Shown piece after piece: positions 6,918-15,440 of a stretch of 17,241 bases of DNA (the first letter of the stretch is position 1; each line of letters begins with the position of its first letter). The stretch covers positions 1 through 17,241 of the forward strand of contig CALPOS020000022.1 of assembly GCA_943325255.2 (NCBI GenBank). Reading direction: 5' to 3'. The stretch is from Sphingobacterium thalpophilum. Lineage in GTDB: Bacteria; Bacteroidota; Bacteroidia; Flavobacteriales; Flavobacteriaceae. A model generated the notes under the pieces. That model ran no database searches and was not told the origin of the DNA. It saw nothing but the letters and a program-made list of their open reading frames with translations. Position numbers and translations under genes: made by a program.

Positions 6918-8078
6918 CTACAAAGTCCCTCTTTTTTCTTGTTCTCTTTCAATAGATTCAAAAAGCGCTTTAAAATTGCCGGCGCCGAAACCTTTCGCTC
7001 CCATTCTCTGAATGATTTCGAAAAACAAAGTTGGTCTATCTTCTACCGGTTTGGTAAAAATTTGAAGTAAATACCCATCTTCATCTGCATCGACCATAAT
7101 TGCAAGCTTTTCAATGATGTTTAAATCTTCGTGCATCATTTTCATGTGTTCACCGAGTCGATTAGGAATATCTTCGTAATACGCCCGCGGTGGAGCCGAC
7201 AAGAACTCGATTCCTCTCGCTCTCAATTCGGTTACAGTAGCAATGATATCATCTGTTGCAATAGCAATATGCTGCACACCCGAACCTTCATAAAAATCTA
7301 AATACTCTTCAATTTGCGACCGTTTATTTCCTTTTGCTGGTTCGTTAATTGGAAATTTTATTCTGCCATTTCCATTACTCATTACTTTACTCATCAAAGC
7401 AGAATATTCTGTGTGAATTTGCTTGTCATCGAAAGAAAGGAAATTGACAAATCCCATGACTTCTTCATACCATTTCACCCAAATATTCATTTGATTCCAT
7501 CCTACATTTCCCACCATATGGTCTACATATTTTAGTCCAACAGAAGTTGGATTATAGTCCGATTTCCATTCTACATAACCCGGAAGAAAAGTTCCCTTAT
7601 AGTTCTTACGTTCGACAAACATGTGTACAGTTTCTCCGTAAGTGTAGATTCCTGCTCGAACCACTTCGCCGTATTCGTCCTTTTCGACCACTGGTTCCAT
7701 ATAAACCTTTGCCCCACGTTTTGTGGTTTCTTCAAATGATTTTCTAGCATCTTCTACCCAAAGCGCAATGACTTTAACGCCATCGCCGTGTTTCTTAACA
7801 TGATCTCCAATAGTAGAATCACTTGTTAAAGCAGTCGTCAGTACAAGTCGGATTTTATCTTGCTTCAAAACATACGAAGCTCGATCTCGAACTCCTGTTT
7901 CTAATCCAGCGTAGGCTAATGATTGAAAACCAAATGCTGTTTTGTAAAAATGCGCTGCTTGTTTGGCGTTTCCTACATAAAACTCTATGTAATCTGTTCC
8001 CATCAAAGGAAGAAAGTCTTGTGCTCCTTCGAATATTTTTTCGAGTCCGTACTCAACGGAAGTTACTTGTTTTGACAT
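6918..8078 (-). CDS. hpd: 4-hydroxyphenylpyruvate dioxygenase
   Basis: HPPD is a non-heme Fe(II) enzyme that converts 4-hydroxyphenylpyruvate to homogentisate, the second step of tyrosine breakdown. The 386-residue protein has the two vicinal-oxygen-chelate halves of the family. The C-terminal half carries the iron-binding triad: His187 in VDHMVGNV, His270 in SGVQHIAIAT and Glu354 in LFFEIIQR. The C-terminal GFGAGNFKALFESIEREQ matches the helix that closes the active site in HPPDs. Its product is the substrate of HmgA, encoded just upstream on the same strand. I see no TAnnTTTG box in the 186-nt gap to hmgA, so co-transcription is possible, although a structured repeat (8181-8257) lies in that gap. 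Confidence 0.97.
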   Translation of the reverse strand: MSKQVTSVEYGLEKIFEGAQDFLPLMGTDYIEFYVGNAKQAAHFYKTAFGFQSLAYAGLETGVRDRASYVLKQDKIRLVLTTALTSDSTIGDHVKKHGDGVKVIALWVEDARKSFEETTKRGAKVYMEPVVEKDEYGEVVRAGIYTYGETVHMFVERKNYKGTFLPGYVEWKSDYNPTSVGLKYVDHMVGNVGWNQMNIWVKWYEEVMGFVNFLSFDDKQIHTEYSALMSKVMSNGNGRIKFPINEPAKGNKRSQIEEYLDFYEGSGVQHIAIATDDIIATVTELRARGIEFLSAPPRAYYEDIPNRLGEHMKMMHEDLNIIEKLAIMVDADEDGYLLQIFTKPVEDRPTLFFEIIQRMGAKGFGAGNFKALFESIEREQEKRGTL

Positions 8079-8180
8079 GATTTTTATTTTTTTAAGCTTC
8101 TTTTGTTAAGAATTATATTCTGTATAAACATTAAGGAAGCGAATTTCAATTAATTAAAAAAGTTGTTTTTATTTAGGATC

Positions 8181-8257
8181 CCTAGCCCTGATGGCAACGG
8201 CATCCTTTTGTGCGGTTGTTCAGCACAAAAGATATAGTGAACAGCAGGAAGTTGCTA
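8181..8257 (+). ncRNA. structured intergenic repeat, copy 1 (Flavo-1-like)
   Basis: The element begins CCTAGCCCTGATGG and ends ACAGCAGGAAGTTGCTA. It can fold with TAGC (8183-8186) pairing GCTA (8254-8257), CCTG (8187-8190) pairing CAGG (8244-8247), and a central 9-bp stem CTTTTGTGC/GCACAAAAG with a 9-nt loop. The same blocks recur at 16007-16112. From memory this resembles the Flavo-1 RNA motif of flavobacteria, whose function is unknown; I could not search Rfam. In this orientation it is antisense to the hmgA and hpd genes around it. Confidence 0.6.
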
Positions 8258-8264
8258 CTTCATA

Positions 8265-9422
8265 TTATTCAACCCAAGATTTATAATATTTCCCATCGTC
8301 TAGTCCCATTGCTTCTTCTGTTACCATTAAAGGACGGAATGTATCAACCATTACGGCTAATTCATGCGTTTCGGTTTGACCGATACTGCGTTCCATAGCG
8401 CCTGGTGCTGGACCATGAGGAATGCCTTTAGGGTGTAATGTTATATGACCTTGTTCAATGTTGTTTCGCGACATGAAATCGCCGTCAACATAATACAAAA
8501 CCTCATCACTATCGATGTTGCTATGGTTATAGGGCGCTGGAATTGCCTTTGGATGGTAATCGTACAATCGAGGCACAAAAGAGCACACTACAAAAGTGGC
8601 GGTTTCAAAAGTTTGATGTACTGGTGGCGGTTGGTGAACACGTCCTGTGATTGGTTCAAAATTATGAATTGAGAATCCGTAAGGAAAATTATAGCCGTCC
8701 CAACCAACAACATCAAATGGATGCGTCGCATAGACTACTTCGTGAATCATTCCCTCTTTCTTGATTTTGATGAGAAAATCACCTTTTTCGTCATATGTCT
8801 CTAGTTCTGTTGGCAACTTAAAATCTCGCTCGCAAAACGGCGCATGTTCAAGGTGTTGTCCAGATTCGTTTTTATAGCGTTTCGGTGTATAAAACGGCGC
8901 GAAAGATTCTACATAAAACAGGCGGTTTTCGACAGAATCAAATTCAATTTGGTAAATCATCCCACGAGGAATAATTAGGTAATCTCCGTACTCAAATGGA
9001 ATATTTCCTAGCATGGTTCGTAATTTCCCTTTGCCTTTATGAATGAAAATCATTTCGTCTGCATCAGCATTCTTATAGAAATAATTGGTAAGCGATTGTT
9101 GTGGCGCTGCCAATCCAATGGTACAGTCTTTATTGACTAACATGGGTTTTCTACTGTCAAGAAAATCAGCGCTAGGTTTTAATTCAAATCCTTTTAGCAA
9201 CAACGACTTGATGTTCTTATCAACTGCTATTTTGGGTTCAACCGAATAAGATCTAACGATCTCTTTTACTTGTGTTGGTCGGTGTACATGATATAGGATA
9301 GAAGAGTGTCCGCTAAACCCCTCTGTCCCGAATAGTTGTTCGTAGTAAAAACCTCCGTTTGGCTTTTCGAACTGTACGTGTCTCTTGCTTGGAAAATTGC
9401 CGAGGTTATGATATATAGGCAT
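8265..9422 (-). CDS. hmgA: homogentisate 1,2-dioxygenase
   Basis: HGD opens the ring of homogentisate to maleylacetoacetate, the step after HPPD. The 385-residue protein is a two-domain cupin. It starts MPIYHNLGNFPSKRHVQF and carries FYYEQLFGTEGFSGHSSILYH (25-45), typical of bacterial HGDs. The iron site is in the C-terminal cupin: PYNHSNIDSDEVLYY gives His300 and Glu307, and HPKGIPHGP gives His336. DVVGWDGYNFPYGFSIHNFEPITGRVHQPPP (237-267) is the conserved substrate region. maiA/fahA-type genes to finish the pathway are not in the window. The upstream gap to the amino acid permease is 323 nt and contains tiny ORFs ending 3 nt before this start. Confidence 0.97.
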   Translation of the reverse strand: MPIYHNLGNFPSKRHVQFEKPNGGFYYEQLFGTEGFSGHSSILYHVHRPTQVKEIVRSYSVEPKIAVDKNIKSLLLKGFELKPSADFLDSRKPMLVNKDCTIGLAAPQQSLTNYFYKNADADEMIFIHKGKGKLRTMLGNIPFEYGDYLIIPRGMIYQIEFDSVENRLFYVESFAPFYTPKRYKNESGQHLEHAPFCERDFKLPTELETYDEKGDFLIKIKKEGMIHEVVYATHPFDVVGWDGYNFPYGFSIHNFEPITGRVHQPPPVHQTFETATFVVCSFVPRLYDYHPKAIPAPYNHSNIDSDEVLYYVDGDFMSRNNIEQGHITLHPKGIPHGPAPGAMERSIGQTETHELAVMVDTFRPLMVTEEAMGLDDGKYYKSWVE

Positions 9423-9686
9423 GATTTAAAATTTTATAGTTATGATGAGATAGTTAACTGCTTTAACGCTATCCATCATTCTGGATTTCTCTTCATGAGA
9501 AAATGCAGATACTCTTTTAAACCCTTCCAATTTGTTTTCATAAGTGTGAGCTTTATTTGTTATAGGTCACTTATGGCATCGCCTTTTTCTAAAATGAAAC
9601 TTAAACTTAAGGCAATTTCACAGTAACAAATATCGTAAAAAAACCTTTTTTAATGATAATATCGAAAGGATATTTTTTGTCTAATA
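9423..9686 (-). other. hmgA upstream region with possible small overlapping ORFs
   Basis: This 264-nt leader holds no recognisable gene. On the minus strand a 21-codon ORF (9541-9476, MKTNWKGLKEYLHFL...) has its TGA overlapping the ATG of a second ORF (9479-9426, MMDSVKAVNYLIITIKF), whose TAA lies 3 nt before the hmgA ATG. The second frame stays open upstream without an ATG and reads like protein (KLEGFKRVSAFSHEEKSR), so it may instead be a decayed gene end. The best promoter candidate is GATATTTG near 9626-9633, one mismatch from TAnnTTTG. Confidence 0.3.
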
Positions 9687-9728
9687 AAAAAAGGCACTTT
9701 TAGTAATAATGTACTAAAAGTGCCTTTT
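9687..9728 (-). terminator. strong Rho-independent terminator of the amino acid permease gene
   Basis: A perfect 17-bp stem pairs 9689-9705 with 9712-9728 (AAAAGGCACTTTTAGTA against its complement) around a 6-nt loop. On the minus strand it is followed by a T-run and starts about 18 nt after the permease stop. It separates the permease from hmgA transcription. Confidence 0.88.
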
Positions 9729-9745
9729 GCCATGTTCTAAGAATT

Positions 9746-11239
9746 CTATTCTTCAGGATTGTTTAATTTACTGTGTTTCTTGCCATAAAAAAAGTAGATT
9801 ACTAATCCGATTGCAAGCCAAAGCAACAATCTTAGCCAGTTGGTCCAACCTAGACCATAAATCATTGCCAAACAAACAACAATACCAAGAATTGGAACTA
9901 ATGGAACGAATGGTGTCTTAAATTCACGTTTCATGTTTGGTTCTGTTTTTCGTAAAACAATAACAGAAAAACAAACTAGTATGAAAGCGAATAGTGTTCC
10001 AATACTTGTCATATCTCCCACAATATCACCAGGGATAAATGCTGCGAATAGTCCGACTATTACAAGAATTGCTAAATTTGCTTTATAGGGTGTTTTGTAT
10101 TTAGGATGCAAGTCTCCGAATGCTTTTGGCAACAAACCATCTTTCCCCATTGCATAAAAAACCCTTGATTGACCTAACAACATGACCAAAATTACGGAAG
10201 AAAATCCAGCAAGAATGGCTACTGTTACGAACTGTGCTAACCATTCATATCCTATCATGTATTTATTAATTGCAAATGCAACTGAAGCTTCTTTACCACC
10301 TGTTCTAAAATCTTCAACAGTTGCTACTCCTGTTAAAACATGCGCAAACAAAATATAAAGAATGGTACAAATCGCAAGTGATCCCAATATTCCTATCGGC
10401 ATATCTCGTTTCGGGTTTTTGGTTTCTTGAGCTGCGGTGCTCACGGCGTCGAAACCAATAAATGCAAAAAACACCGTTCCTGCAGCACCAAGTATCCCCA
10501 TAATACCACCGTAGTGATGTCCGATCCCTTGATCATCAGTATAAGTTCCAACTTCTGGAATGTATGGTGTGTGATTAACTGGATTGATAAAATGCCAACC
10601 CAAAACGATGATCAAAACTACAATTGTTACTTTCACAACAACAATTAATCCGTTGACAAAAGCTGATTCTTGTGTTCCTTTTATAAGGAGTAAGCTAATA
10701 ACCCCTACTATAAAAAGTGCAGGTAAATTAATAATCCCTTGTTGCAGTATCTCTTGTGTATTTGGATCTATGACTTTTTGAAAAGGGGAATGACATAAGG
10801 AATATGGGATTGGGCTCATATGGAGCACATTGGTCAACAGATTGTTGAGATATTCACTCCACGCAATTCCAACCGTGGCAGCTCCGACAGCATATTCTAA
10901 AATCAAATCCCAACCGATAATCCAGGCTAAAAGTTCACCCATTGTAGCATAAGTATACGTATACGCACTACCTGAAATGGGAATAGAAGAGGAAAGTTCA
11001 GCATAACATAAGCCTGCTAAAGCACAACCAACCGCTGCTACAATAAAACCAATGGTTACAGACGGACCAGCATTTTGAGCTGCGGCAGTTGCTGTTCGCA
11101 CAAATAATCCAGCACCAATAATAGCACCTATTCCTAAAGCGACTAGCGACCAAGCTGTCAATGTTCTTTTTAATCCTTTTTCAGATTCTGTGGCTTCAGC
11201 AAGTAAAAGCGAGATAGATTTTTTCTTCCAAATAGACAT
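9746..11239 (-). CDS. APC superfamily amino acid permease, cationic amino acid transporter-like
   Basis: The 497-residue inner-membrane protein has about 12 or more hydrophobic helices. Helix 1 carries the unwound Gly motif IGAIIGAGLFVRT (37-49) that binds the substrate amino and carboxyl groups in APC transporters, and helix 2 carries GCALAGLCYAELSSSIPISGSAYTYTY. The sequence FFAFIGFDAVSTAAQETKNPKRDMPIGI (about 258-285) is the IM6-loop signature of the CAT-like branch (YfnA type). Substrate cannot be read from sequence. It lies next to tyrosine and tryptophan catabolic genes, which is suggestive only, because a strong terminator separates them. Its own promoter (11269-11298) matches both boxes. 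Confidence 0.9.
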   Translation of the reverse strand: MSIWKKKSISLLLAEATESEKGLKRTLTAWSLVALGIGAIIGAGLFVRTATAAAQNAGPSVTIGFIVAAVGCALAGLCYAELSSSIPISGSAYTYTYATMGELLAWIIGWDLILEYAVGAATVGIAWSEYLNNLLTNVLHMSPIPYSLCHSPFQKVIDPNTQEILQQGIINLPALFIVGVISLLLIKGTQESAFVNGLIVVVKVTIVVLIIVLGWHFINPVNHTPYIPEVGTYTDDQGIGHHYGGIMGILGAAGTVFFAFIGFDAVSTAAQETKNPKRDMPIGILGSLAICTILYILFAHVLTGVATVEDFRTGGKEASVAFAINKYMIGYEWLAQFVTVAILAGFSSVILVMLLGQSRVFYAMGKDGLLPKAFGDLHPKYKTPYKANLAILVIVGLFAAFIPGDIVGDMTSIGTLFAFILVCFSVIVLRKTEPNMKREFKTPFVPLVPILGIVVCLAMIYGLGWTNWLRLLLWLAIGLVIYFFYGKKHSKLNNPEE

Positions 11240-11268
11240 AGTTACTATTTTAATAATTTATAGAATTT

Positions 11269-11298
11269 CAAATATATTATTTTTTCGACAACATCAAA
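11269..11298 (-). promoter_or_regulatory. promoter of the amino acid permease gene
   Basis: The minus strand has TTTG (11298-11295), an 18-nt spacer and TATATTTG (11276-11269), a full TTTG-N18-TAnnTTTG match, 29 nt before the ATG at 11239. Confidence 0.6.
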
Positions 11299-11323
11299 CA
11301 TAAATTTTGAATGTTGGTAATCC

Positions 11324-13534
11324 TTAAAACCAAAATCCTACACTGAACCACGCAAATCCTTTGTTTGTTTCTGGTGACCAAGAATATTTGAATTCAACTG
11401 GACCGAGTAAAGATTCTAGTCCATAACCAGCAGCATAGCCGGAATAGCTATTGTTAGAAATCCAATCCGAGGATTCGAAAAGATTGTTTTTGATCTTGGC
11501 AAAATTTGCGGAAAAATTGACGTGGTTCTTCTTGTAGAATTCGTAGTCAATAGTGACATCATTTTTTATATAACTATCTCCTGAAAGACTTAAAAAATCG
11601 TAGCCATAAAATGGTTTGAAATTATTTATCGGAGTAAAACCATAACCTCCCAATACAAAATCAAAAAAATGAACGCTATCATTTCCAAATGCAAACCCCA
11701 TTTCAGTTTGTATTTTTACAGTTGTTTTTTTAAAAATAGTTCTTGCAAATCCAACATCTCCTTTAGCTATTGAAAATTCACTAAATTGCTTTGTATAGTC
11801 CGAAGAATACAAATAAGATTGTAACTCCCCGAAAAAATACCAACCTCGTTTCGGAAAAAACTTATTGTCTAAAGCATCATATTTTAAGTACGAAAAAAAA
11901 CTTAAGTAATTGCTCTTTTCAAAATCCGAATTAGTTGCGTTAAGTGTTGCGGAGCTAATATCTACTTGTTTGTGCTCGATACCACCACCAACGAGAAATT
12001 TCTGTATAAAAATGGTTTGGATGTAGAATTGGTTTGTGAATTCTGCGTAATCTAAATTTAAACTTCTAATCCCGAGCTGTCTTAGCAACTCACCATCATT
12101 GAAGTCTGTTTCAATATTTCGATTAAATCGATTGTACTTTGATTTAACACCATAACTCCAATAGAAACCATTGTCAACGTAATAATCAAAATTATATCGC
12201 ACATTATCACCAATTACAAAATCTAAAGAAGTAATGTCGTTTCTGAAAATACTGTTCTTTTGTGTGAAATTTACTAGCGCTCCTGTTTTAAACAAATCGT
12301 CATAATGAAGTGCGAATTTTAGAAATGTCTTTGTTGAATTTTCTGTCAAGTTTAACACCAAATCATCTTTATCATTGTTTTTTTCAAATTGATAACTAAC
12401 CGCACTAAAATTCTGCGTTGCAGACAGATTATCCATTCCTTGTTGTAAGTCATGGTATGTAACATTCGTGTTTCCTTTCATCCTAAGCTTTCCAAGAACA
12501 TATGCTCTTGTATACTTTTGTAGTGGATTAATTACAATATTCTGAAGCCTTAAAGTATCTGTTTTAACCTTTATTGCGGTCAATTTATCCAATCTCGTTG
12601 AGTCACACAATTTTTTGATTGCTTCATACTGAGCAAAAGCTGCTTCTTCGCCTTTCTTTATAATTTCTTGACCATCGTCAAACGAAATAACACCAAAATC
12701 TTTAATGTCAGGTTTAATATATATGTCGGTAAGAGCAATCTTTTGCTTCATTTTTTCAATCATCTGTAGATTGGTTATTTGCACTAAAATTCTCGTCGCT
12801 TCTTTCAGTGATTTTCTGTCTTTAAGATCATCTTGGACATCGACCCCGATAATAACATCTGCTCCTAGTTTTTTTAATTCCTCCACAGGAAAATTATTTG
12901 TTACACCTCCATCAACTAATAGCCTACCGTCGATTTCGACAGGAGAAAACAAAGTCGGAAATGCGCCACTGGCAAGCATTGCCCGAGCTAAATAACCTTT
13001 ATTCAACAACACCTCTTCACCGGTTTCAATGTCGGTTGCGATACATAAAAATGGAATCGGAAGCTCATTAAAATCGCGAACGTGTCGAACACTATAAGTG
13101 AGTTTATTGAGTAAATTGTAATTATACAATCCTTTTGATAGGGATGTTGGAACGCCAATCTTCAACTTTTTGAAAGGCAAAGTAAACGCATACATTTCAT
13201 CATTTCTCTTCTCATAAAAGTTTTTAGATGATCTAGCAACATAATCGCTGAGCAAGGCATCAAAATCGGTAGCATTAAATATAGAGTCTATTTGCCGCGC
13301 TTTATAACCAGAAGCATACAATCCGCCGACCACTGCGCCCATGCTAGTTCCGCCAATATAGTCGATTTTTACACCTGCCTGTTCCAGCACTTTCAAAACA
13401 CCAATATGTGCGAAACCTTTCGCTCCGCCACCACTAAGAACCAAACCAATTTTTGGTTTCTTCGTTTCGAGCTCTTGCGAAAACAAATTCACTATCGTAA
13501 AAAATGCCATGAAGAGGACAGCAATTTTTTTCAT
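11324..13534 (-). CDS. patatin-like phospholipase with POTRA and outer-membrane beta-barrel (type Vd autotransporter-like)
   Basis: I take the start at the ATG at 13534, giving 736 residues, because it begins a signal peptide (MKKIAVLFMAFFTIVNLFSQ). An ATG 63 nt upstream would add a non-signal extension and overlap uvrC. The patatin domain (about 28-300) has the oxyanion loop LSGGGAKG (33-40), the nucleophile elbow GGTSMGAVVGG (Ser64) and VDGG (Asp208), a complete Ser-Asp dyad. A POTRA-like segment follows near 345-395 (VLGKLRMKGNTNVTYHDLQQGMDNL). The rest, to the C-terminal Phe (SVGFWF), alternates polar and hydrophobic residues as in Omp85/bacterial surface antigen barrels. This order matches PlpD-type proteins, in which the lipase is carried or exposed by its own barrel. 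It begins 10 nt after the uvrC stop, so it is probably co-transcribed. Confidence 0.9.
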   Translation of the reverse strand: MKKIAVLFMAFFTIVNLFSQELETKKPKIGLVLSGGGAKGFAHIGVLKVLEQAGVKIDYIGGTSMGAVVGGLYASGYKARQIDSIFNATDFDALLSDYVARSSKNFYEKRNDEMYAFTLPFKKLKIGVPTSLSKGLYNYNLLNKLTYSVRHVRDFNELPIPFLCIATDIETGEEVLLNKGYLARAMLASGAFPTLFSPVEIDGRLLVDGGVTNNFPVEELKKLGADVIIGVDVQDDLKDRKSLKEATRILVQITNLQMIEKMKQKIALTDIYIKPDIKDFGVISFDDGQEIIKKGEEAAFAQYEAIKKLCDSTRLDKLTAIKVKTDTLRLQNIVINPLQKYTRAYVLGKLRMKGNTNVTYHDLQQGMDNLSATQNFSAVSYQFEKNNDKDDLVLNLTENSTKTFLKFALHYDDLFKTGALVNFTQKNSIFRNDITSLDFVIGDNVRYNFDYYVDNGFYWSYGVKSKYNRFNRNIETDFNDGELLRQLGIRSLNLDYAEFTNQFYIQTIFIQKFLVGGGIEHKQVDISSATLNATNSDFEKSNYLSFFSYLKYDALDNKFFPKRGWYFFGELQSYLYSSDYTKQFSEFSIAKGDVGFARTIFKKTTVKIQTEMGFAFGNDSVHFFDFVLGGYGFTPINNFKPFYGYDFLSLSGDSYIKNDVTIDYEFYKKNHVNFSANFAKIKNNLFESSDWISNNSYSGYAAGYGLESLLGPVEFKYSWSPETNKGFAWFSVGFWF

Positions 13535-13544
13535 GAAACGTCTA

Positions 13545-15341
13545 CTAGTTAGTTGTTTTGTAAAAGTCGGTAATTTTTTTTGCTTTTGATGCGCCAATTA
13601 CTTGAGAAATTTCGATTTCGTTCGCCAATTTCAATCTTTTAACACTTTTGAAATGCTGAATTAATGTTAACATCGTTTTTTCTCCAATTCCGGGAATACT
13701 TTCTATTGATGAATTTAAAGCCGATTGACTGCGTTTGTCTCGGTGAAATGTAATTCCAAAGCGATGCGCTTCATTTCTCAGGTACTGAATTACTTTTAAT
13801 GTCTCTGATTTCTTATCTAGGTACAAAGGAGCTGAATCTCCTGGATAAAACAACTCTTCTAAACGTTTTGCTATTCCGACAATGGCTATTTTACCGCGCA
13901 ACTCCAATGCGTCAATACTTTTTAGTGCCGATGACAATTGCCCTTTTCCTCCGTCAATAATGATGAGTTGCGGAAGTGGTTGTTGTTCGTCTATCATTCG
14001 TTTGTAACGTCGGTAAACCACTTCTTCCATCGATGCAAAATCGTTCGGTCCTTCAACGGATTTTATGTTAAAATGGCGATAGTCTTTTTTGCTCGGCTTC
14101 CCATCTTTAAAAACCACACAAGCCGCAACCGGATTGGTTCCTTGAATGTTTGAGTTGTCAAAGCACTCAATATGGCGTGGTTCTATTTGTAATCTCAAAT
14201 CTTTTTGCATTTGCGCCATAATGCGATTGGTGTGACGGTCGGGATCAACAATTTGCAATTGCTTTAATTGCTCGATTCTATAATACTTAGCGTTTCTGAT
14301 GGATAATTCGAGTAATTCCTTTTTGTCCCCTAATTGCGGAACGGTTACTTTCAGCATTTCGCCGACCTCAACTTCAAAAGGAGCAATAATTTCTTTAGAA
14401 AGCAATTGGAATCTTTCACGCAATTCAATAATGGCTAAGCTCAACAATTCTTGATCTGTTTCTTCTAACTTCTTTTTGATTTCCATGGTATGCGAGCGAA
14501 TGATCGAACCAAAGGCAATTTGAAGAAAATTGATGTAAGCAGCACCTTCATCCGACACGATCGAAAACACATCGATATTGGTGATTTTTGGACTTACAAT
14601 GGTAGAACGCGATTGGTAATTCTCGAGCACTTCTATCTTCTCTTTTATTTTGTGTGCTTCTTCAAACTGCATTTGTGCTGCAAAATCCTTCATTTTGGTT
14701 TTGAAATCTCGCATGCTTTCTTTGAAGTTGCCTTTTAAAATTTCGCGAATAGCGTTGACTTGTTCCTGGTAATTATCAAAGGATTCATGACCTTCACACG
14801 GCCCTTTACAATTGCCGATGTGGTATTCTAAACAAACTTTAAACTTCCTGTTTTTGATATTCGTTGCGCTCAAATCGAAGTTGCAGTTGCGCAATGGATA
14901 CAGTTCTTTGATCAAATCTAAAATGGTAGAAACCGTTTTAAAACTAGTATAGGGTCCGAAATACTCAGATCCATCTTTCACCATTCTTCGCGTTGAAAAA
15001 ACCCTAGGAAACGGCTCGTTCTTGATGCAAATCCATGGGTAACTTTTGTCGTCACGCAACATGACATTATATCGCGGCTGCAACTTCTTAATCAAATTGT
15101 TCTCAAGCAAAAGCGCATCTGATTCGCTGGCAACCACAATATGTTTTATGGTTACTATTTTTTTTACCAAAACGTTTGTCTTAGCGGTGTCATGGATTTT
15201 GTTGAAGTACGACGATACTCTTTTCTTCAGATTTTTCGCCTTGCCCACATATAAGATCTTGTCTTCTTTGTCGTAATACTGATACACTCCTGGATTGTCA
15301 GGTAGCGATTGTATTTGAAGTTCAAGCGATGGATTGTTCAT
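13545..15341 (-). CDS. uvrC: excinuclease ABC subunit C
   Basis: UvrC makes the two incisions flanking DNA damage in nucleotide excision repair together with UvrA and UvrB. The 598-residue protein has the expected order. The N-terminal GIY-YIG nuclease runs from about 15 to 90 (NPGVYQYYDKEDKILYVGKAKNLKKRV). A cysteine cluster lies near 170-182 (KVCLEYHIGNCKGPCEG), and the UVR/UvrB-binding motif near 205-240 (FAAQMQFEEAHKIKEKI). The RNase H-like C-terminal nuclease carries ECFDNSNIQGTNPVA (about 379-393), LIIIDGGKGQL and AHRFGITFHR. A helix-hairpin-helix (SIPGIGEKTMLTLIQHFKS) ends the protein. It has its own promoter box 23 nt upstream and is followed closely by the patatin gene. Confidence 0.97.
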   Translation of the reverse strand: MNNPSLELQIQSLPDNPGVYQYYDKEDKILYVGKAKNLKKRVSSYFNKIHDTAKTNVLVKKIVTIKHIVVASESDALLLENNLIKKLQPRYNVMLRDDKSYPWICIKNEPFPRVFSTRRMVKDGSEYFGPYTSFKTVSTILDLIKELYPLRNCNFDLSATNIKNRKFKVCLEYHIGNCKGPCEGHESFDNYQEQVNAIREILKGNFKESMRDFKTKMKDFAAQMQFEEAHKIKEKIEVLENYQSRSTIVSPKITNIDVFSIVSDEGAAYINFLQIAFGSIIRSHTMEIKKKLEETDQELLSLAIIELRERFQLLSKEIIAPFEVEVGEMLKVTVPQLGDKKELLELSIRNAKYYRIEQLKQLQIVDPDRHTNRIMAQMQKDLRLQIEPRHIECFDNSNIQGTNPVAACVVFKDGKPSKKDYRHFNIKSVEGPNDFASMEEVVYRRYKRMIDEQQPLPQLIIIDGGKGQLSSALKSIDALELRGKIAIVGIAKRLEELFYPGDSAPLYLDKKSETLKVIQYLRNEAHRFGITFHRDKRSQSALNSSIESIPGIGEKTMLTLIQHFKSVKRLKLANEIEISQVIGASKAKKITDFYKTTN

Positions 15342-15364
15342 TTAATGAAGTGGCGTTTGCAGTA

Positions 15365-15372
15365 CAAAAATA
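15365..15372 (-). promoter_or_regulatory. -7 promoter box for uvrC
   Basis: The minus strand reads TATTTTTG (TAnnTTTG) and ends 23 nt before the uvrC ATG. No TTTG lies at the right -33 spacing. Confidence 0.5.
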
Positions 15373-15379
15373 GTGTATT

Positions 15380-15414
15380 AATTGATAATTAATAATGAAC
15401 AATTAATAATGAAT
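15380..15414. repeat. short AT-rich tandem repeat in the uvrC/cyclo-ligase divergent gap
   Basis: The 14-mer AATTAATAATGAAC (15387-15400) is followed directly by AATTAATAATGAAT (15401-15414), 13 of 14 identical, and preceded by a partial unit AATTGAT. It lies between two divergent promoters. Confidence 0.7.
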
Positions 15415-15440
15415 AACTGATGTTTAATTACTTTTACATC

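Noticed and set aside
9336..9626. Plus-strand ORF of 96 codons over the hmgA start and leader
   Set aside because: The first third is antisense to hmgA, composition is poor in acidic residues and rich in Phe/Ser/Cys as in shadow frames, and no domain is visible.
13535..13597. Longer N-terminus for the patatin protein (start MAHQKQKK at 13597)
   Set aside because: It would place 21 extra residues before a clear signal peptide and overlap uvrC; the ATG at 13534 is the better start.
15420..15440. Longer N-terminus for the cyclo-ligase (start MFNYFYI)
   Set aside because: The next ATG gives the family-typical start, and a near-match promoter box lies between the two.
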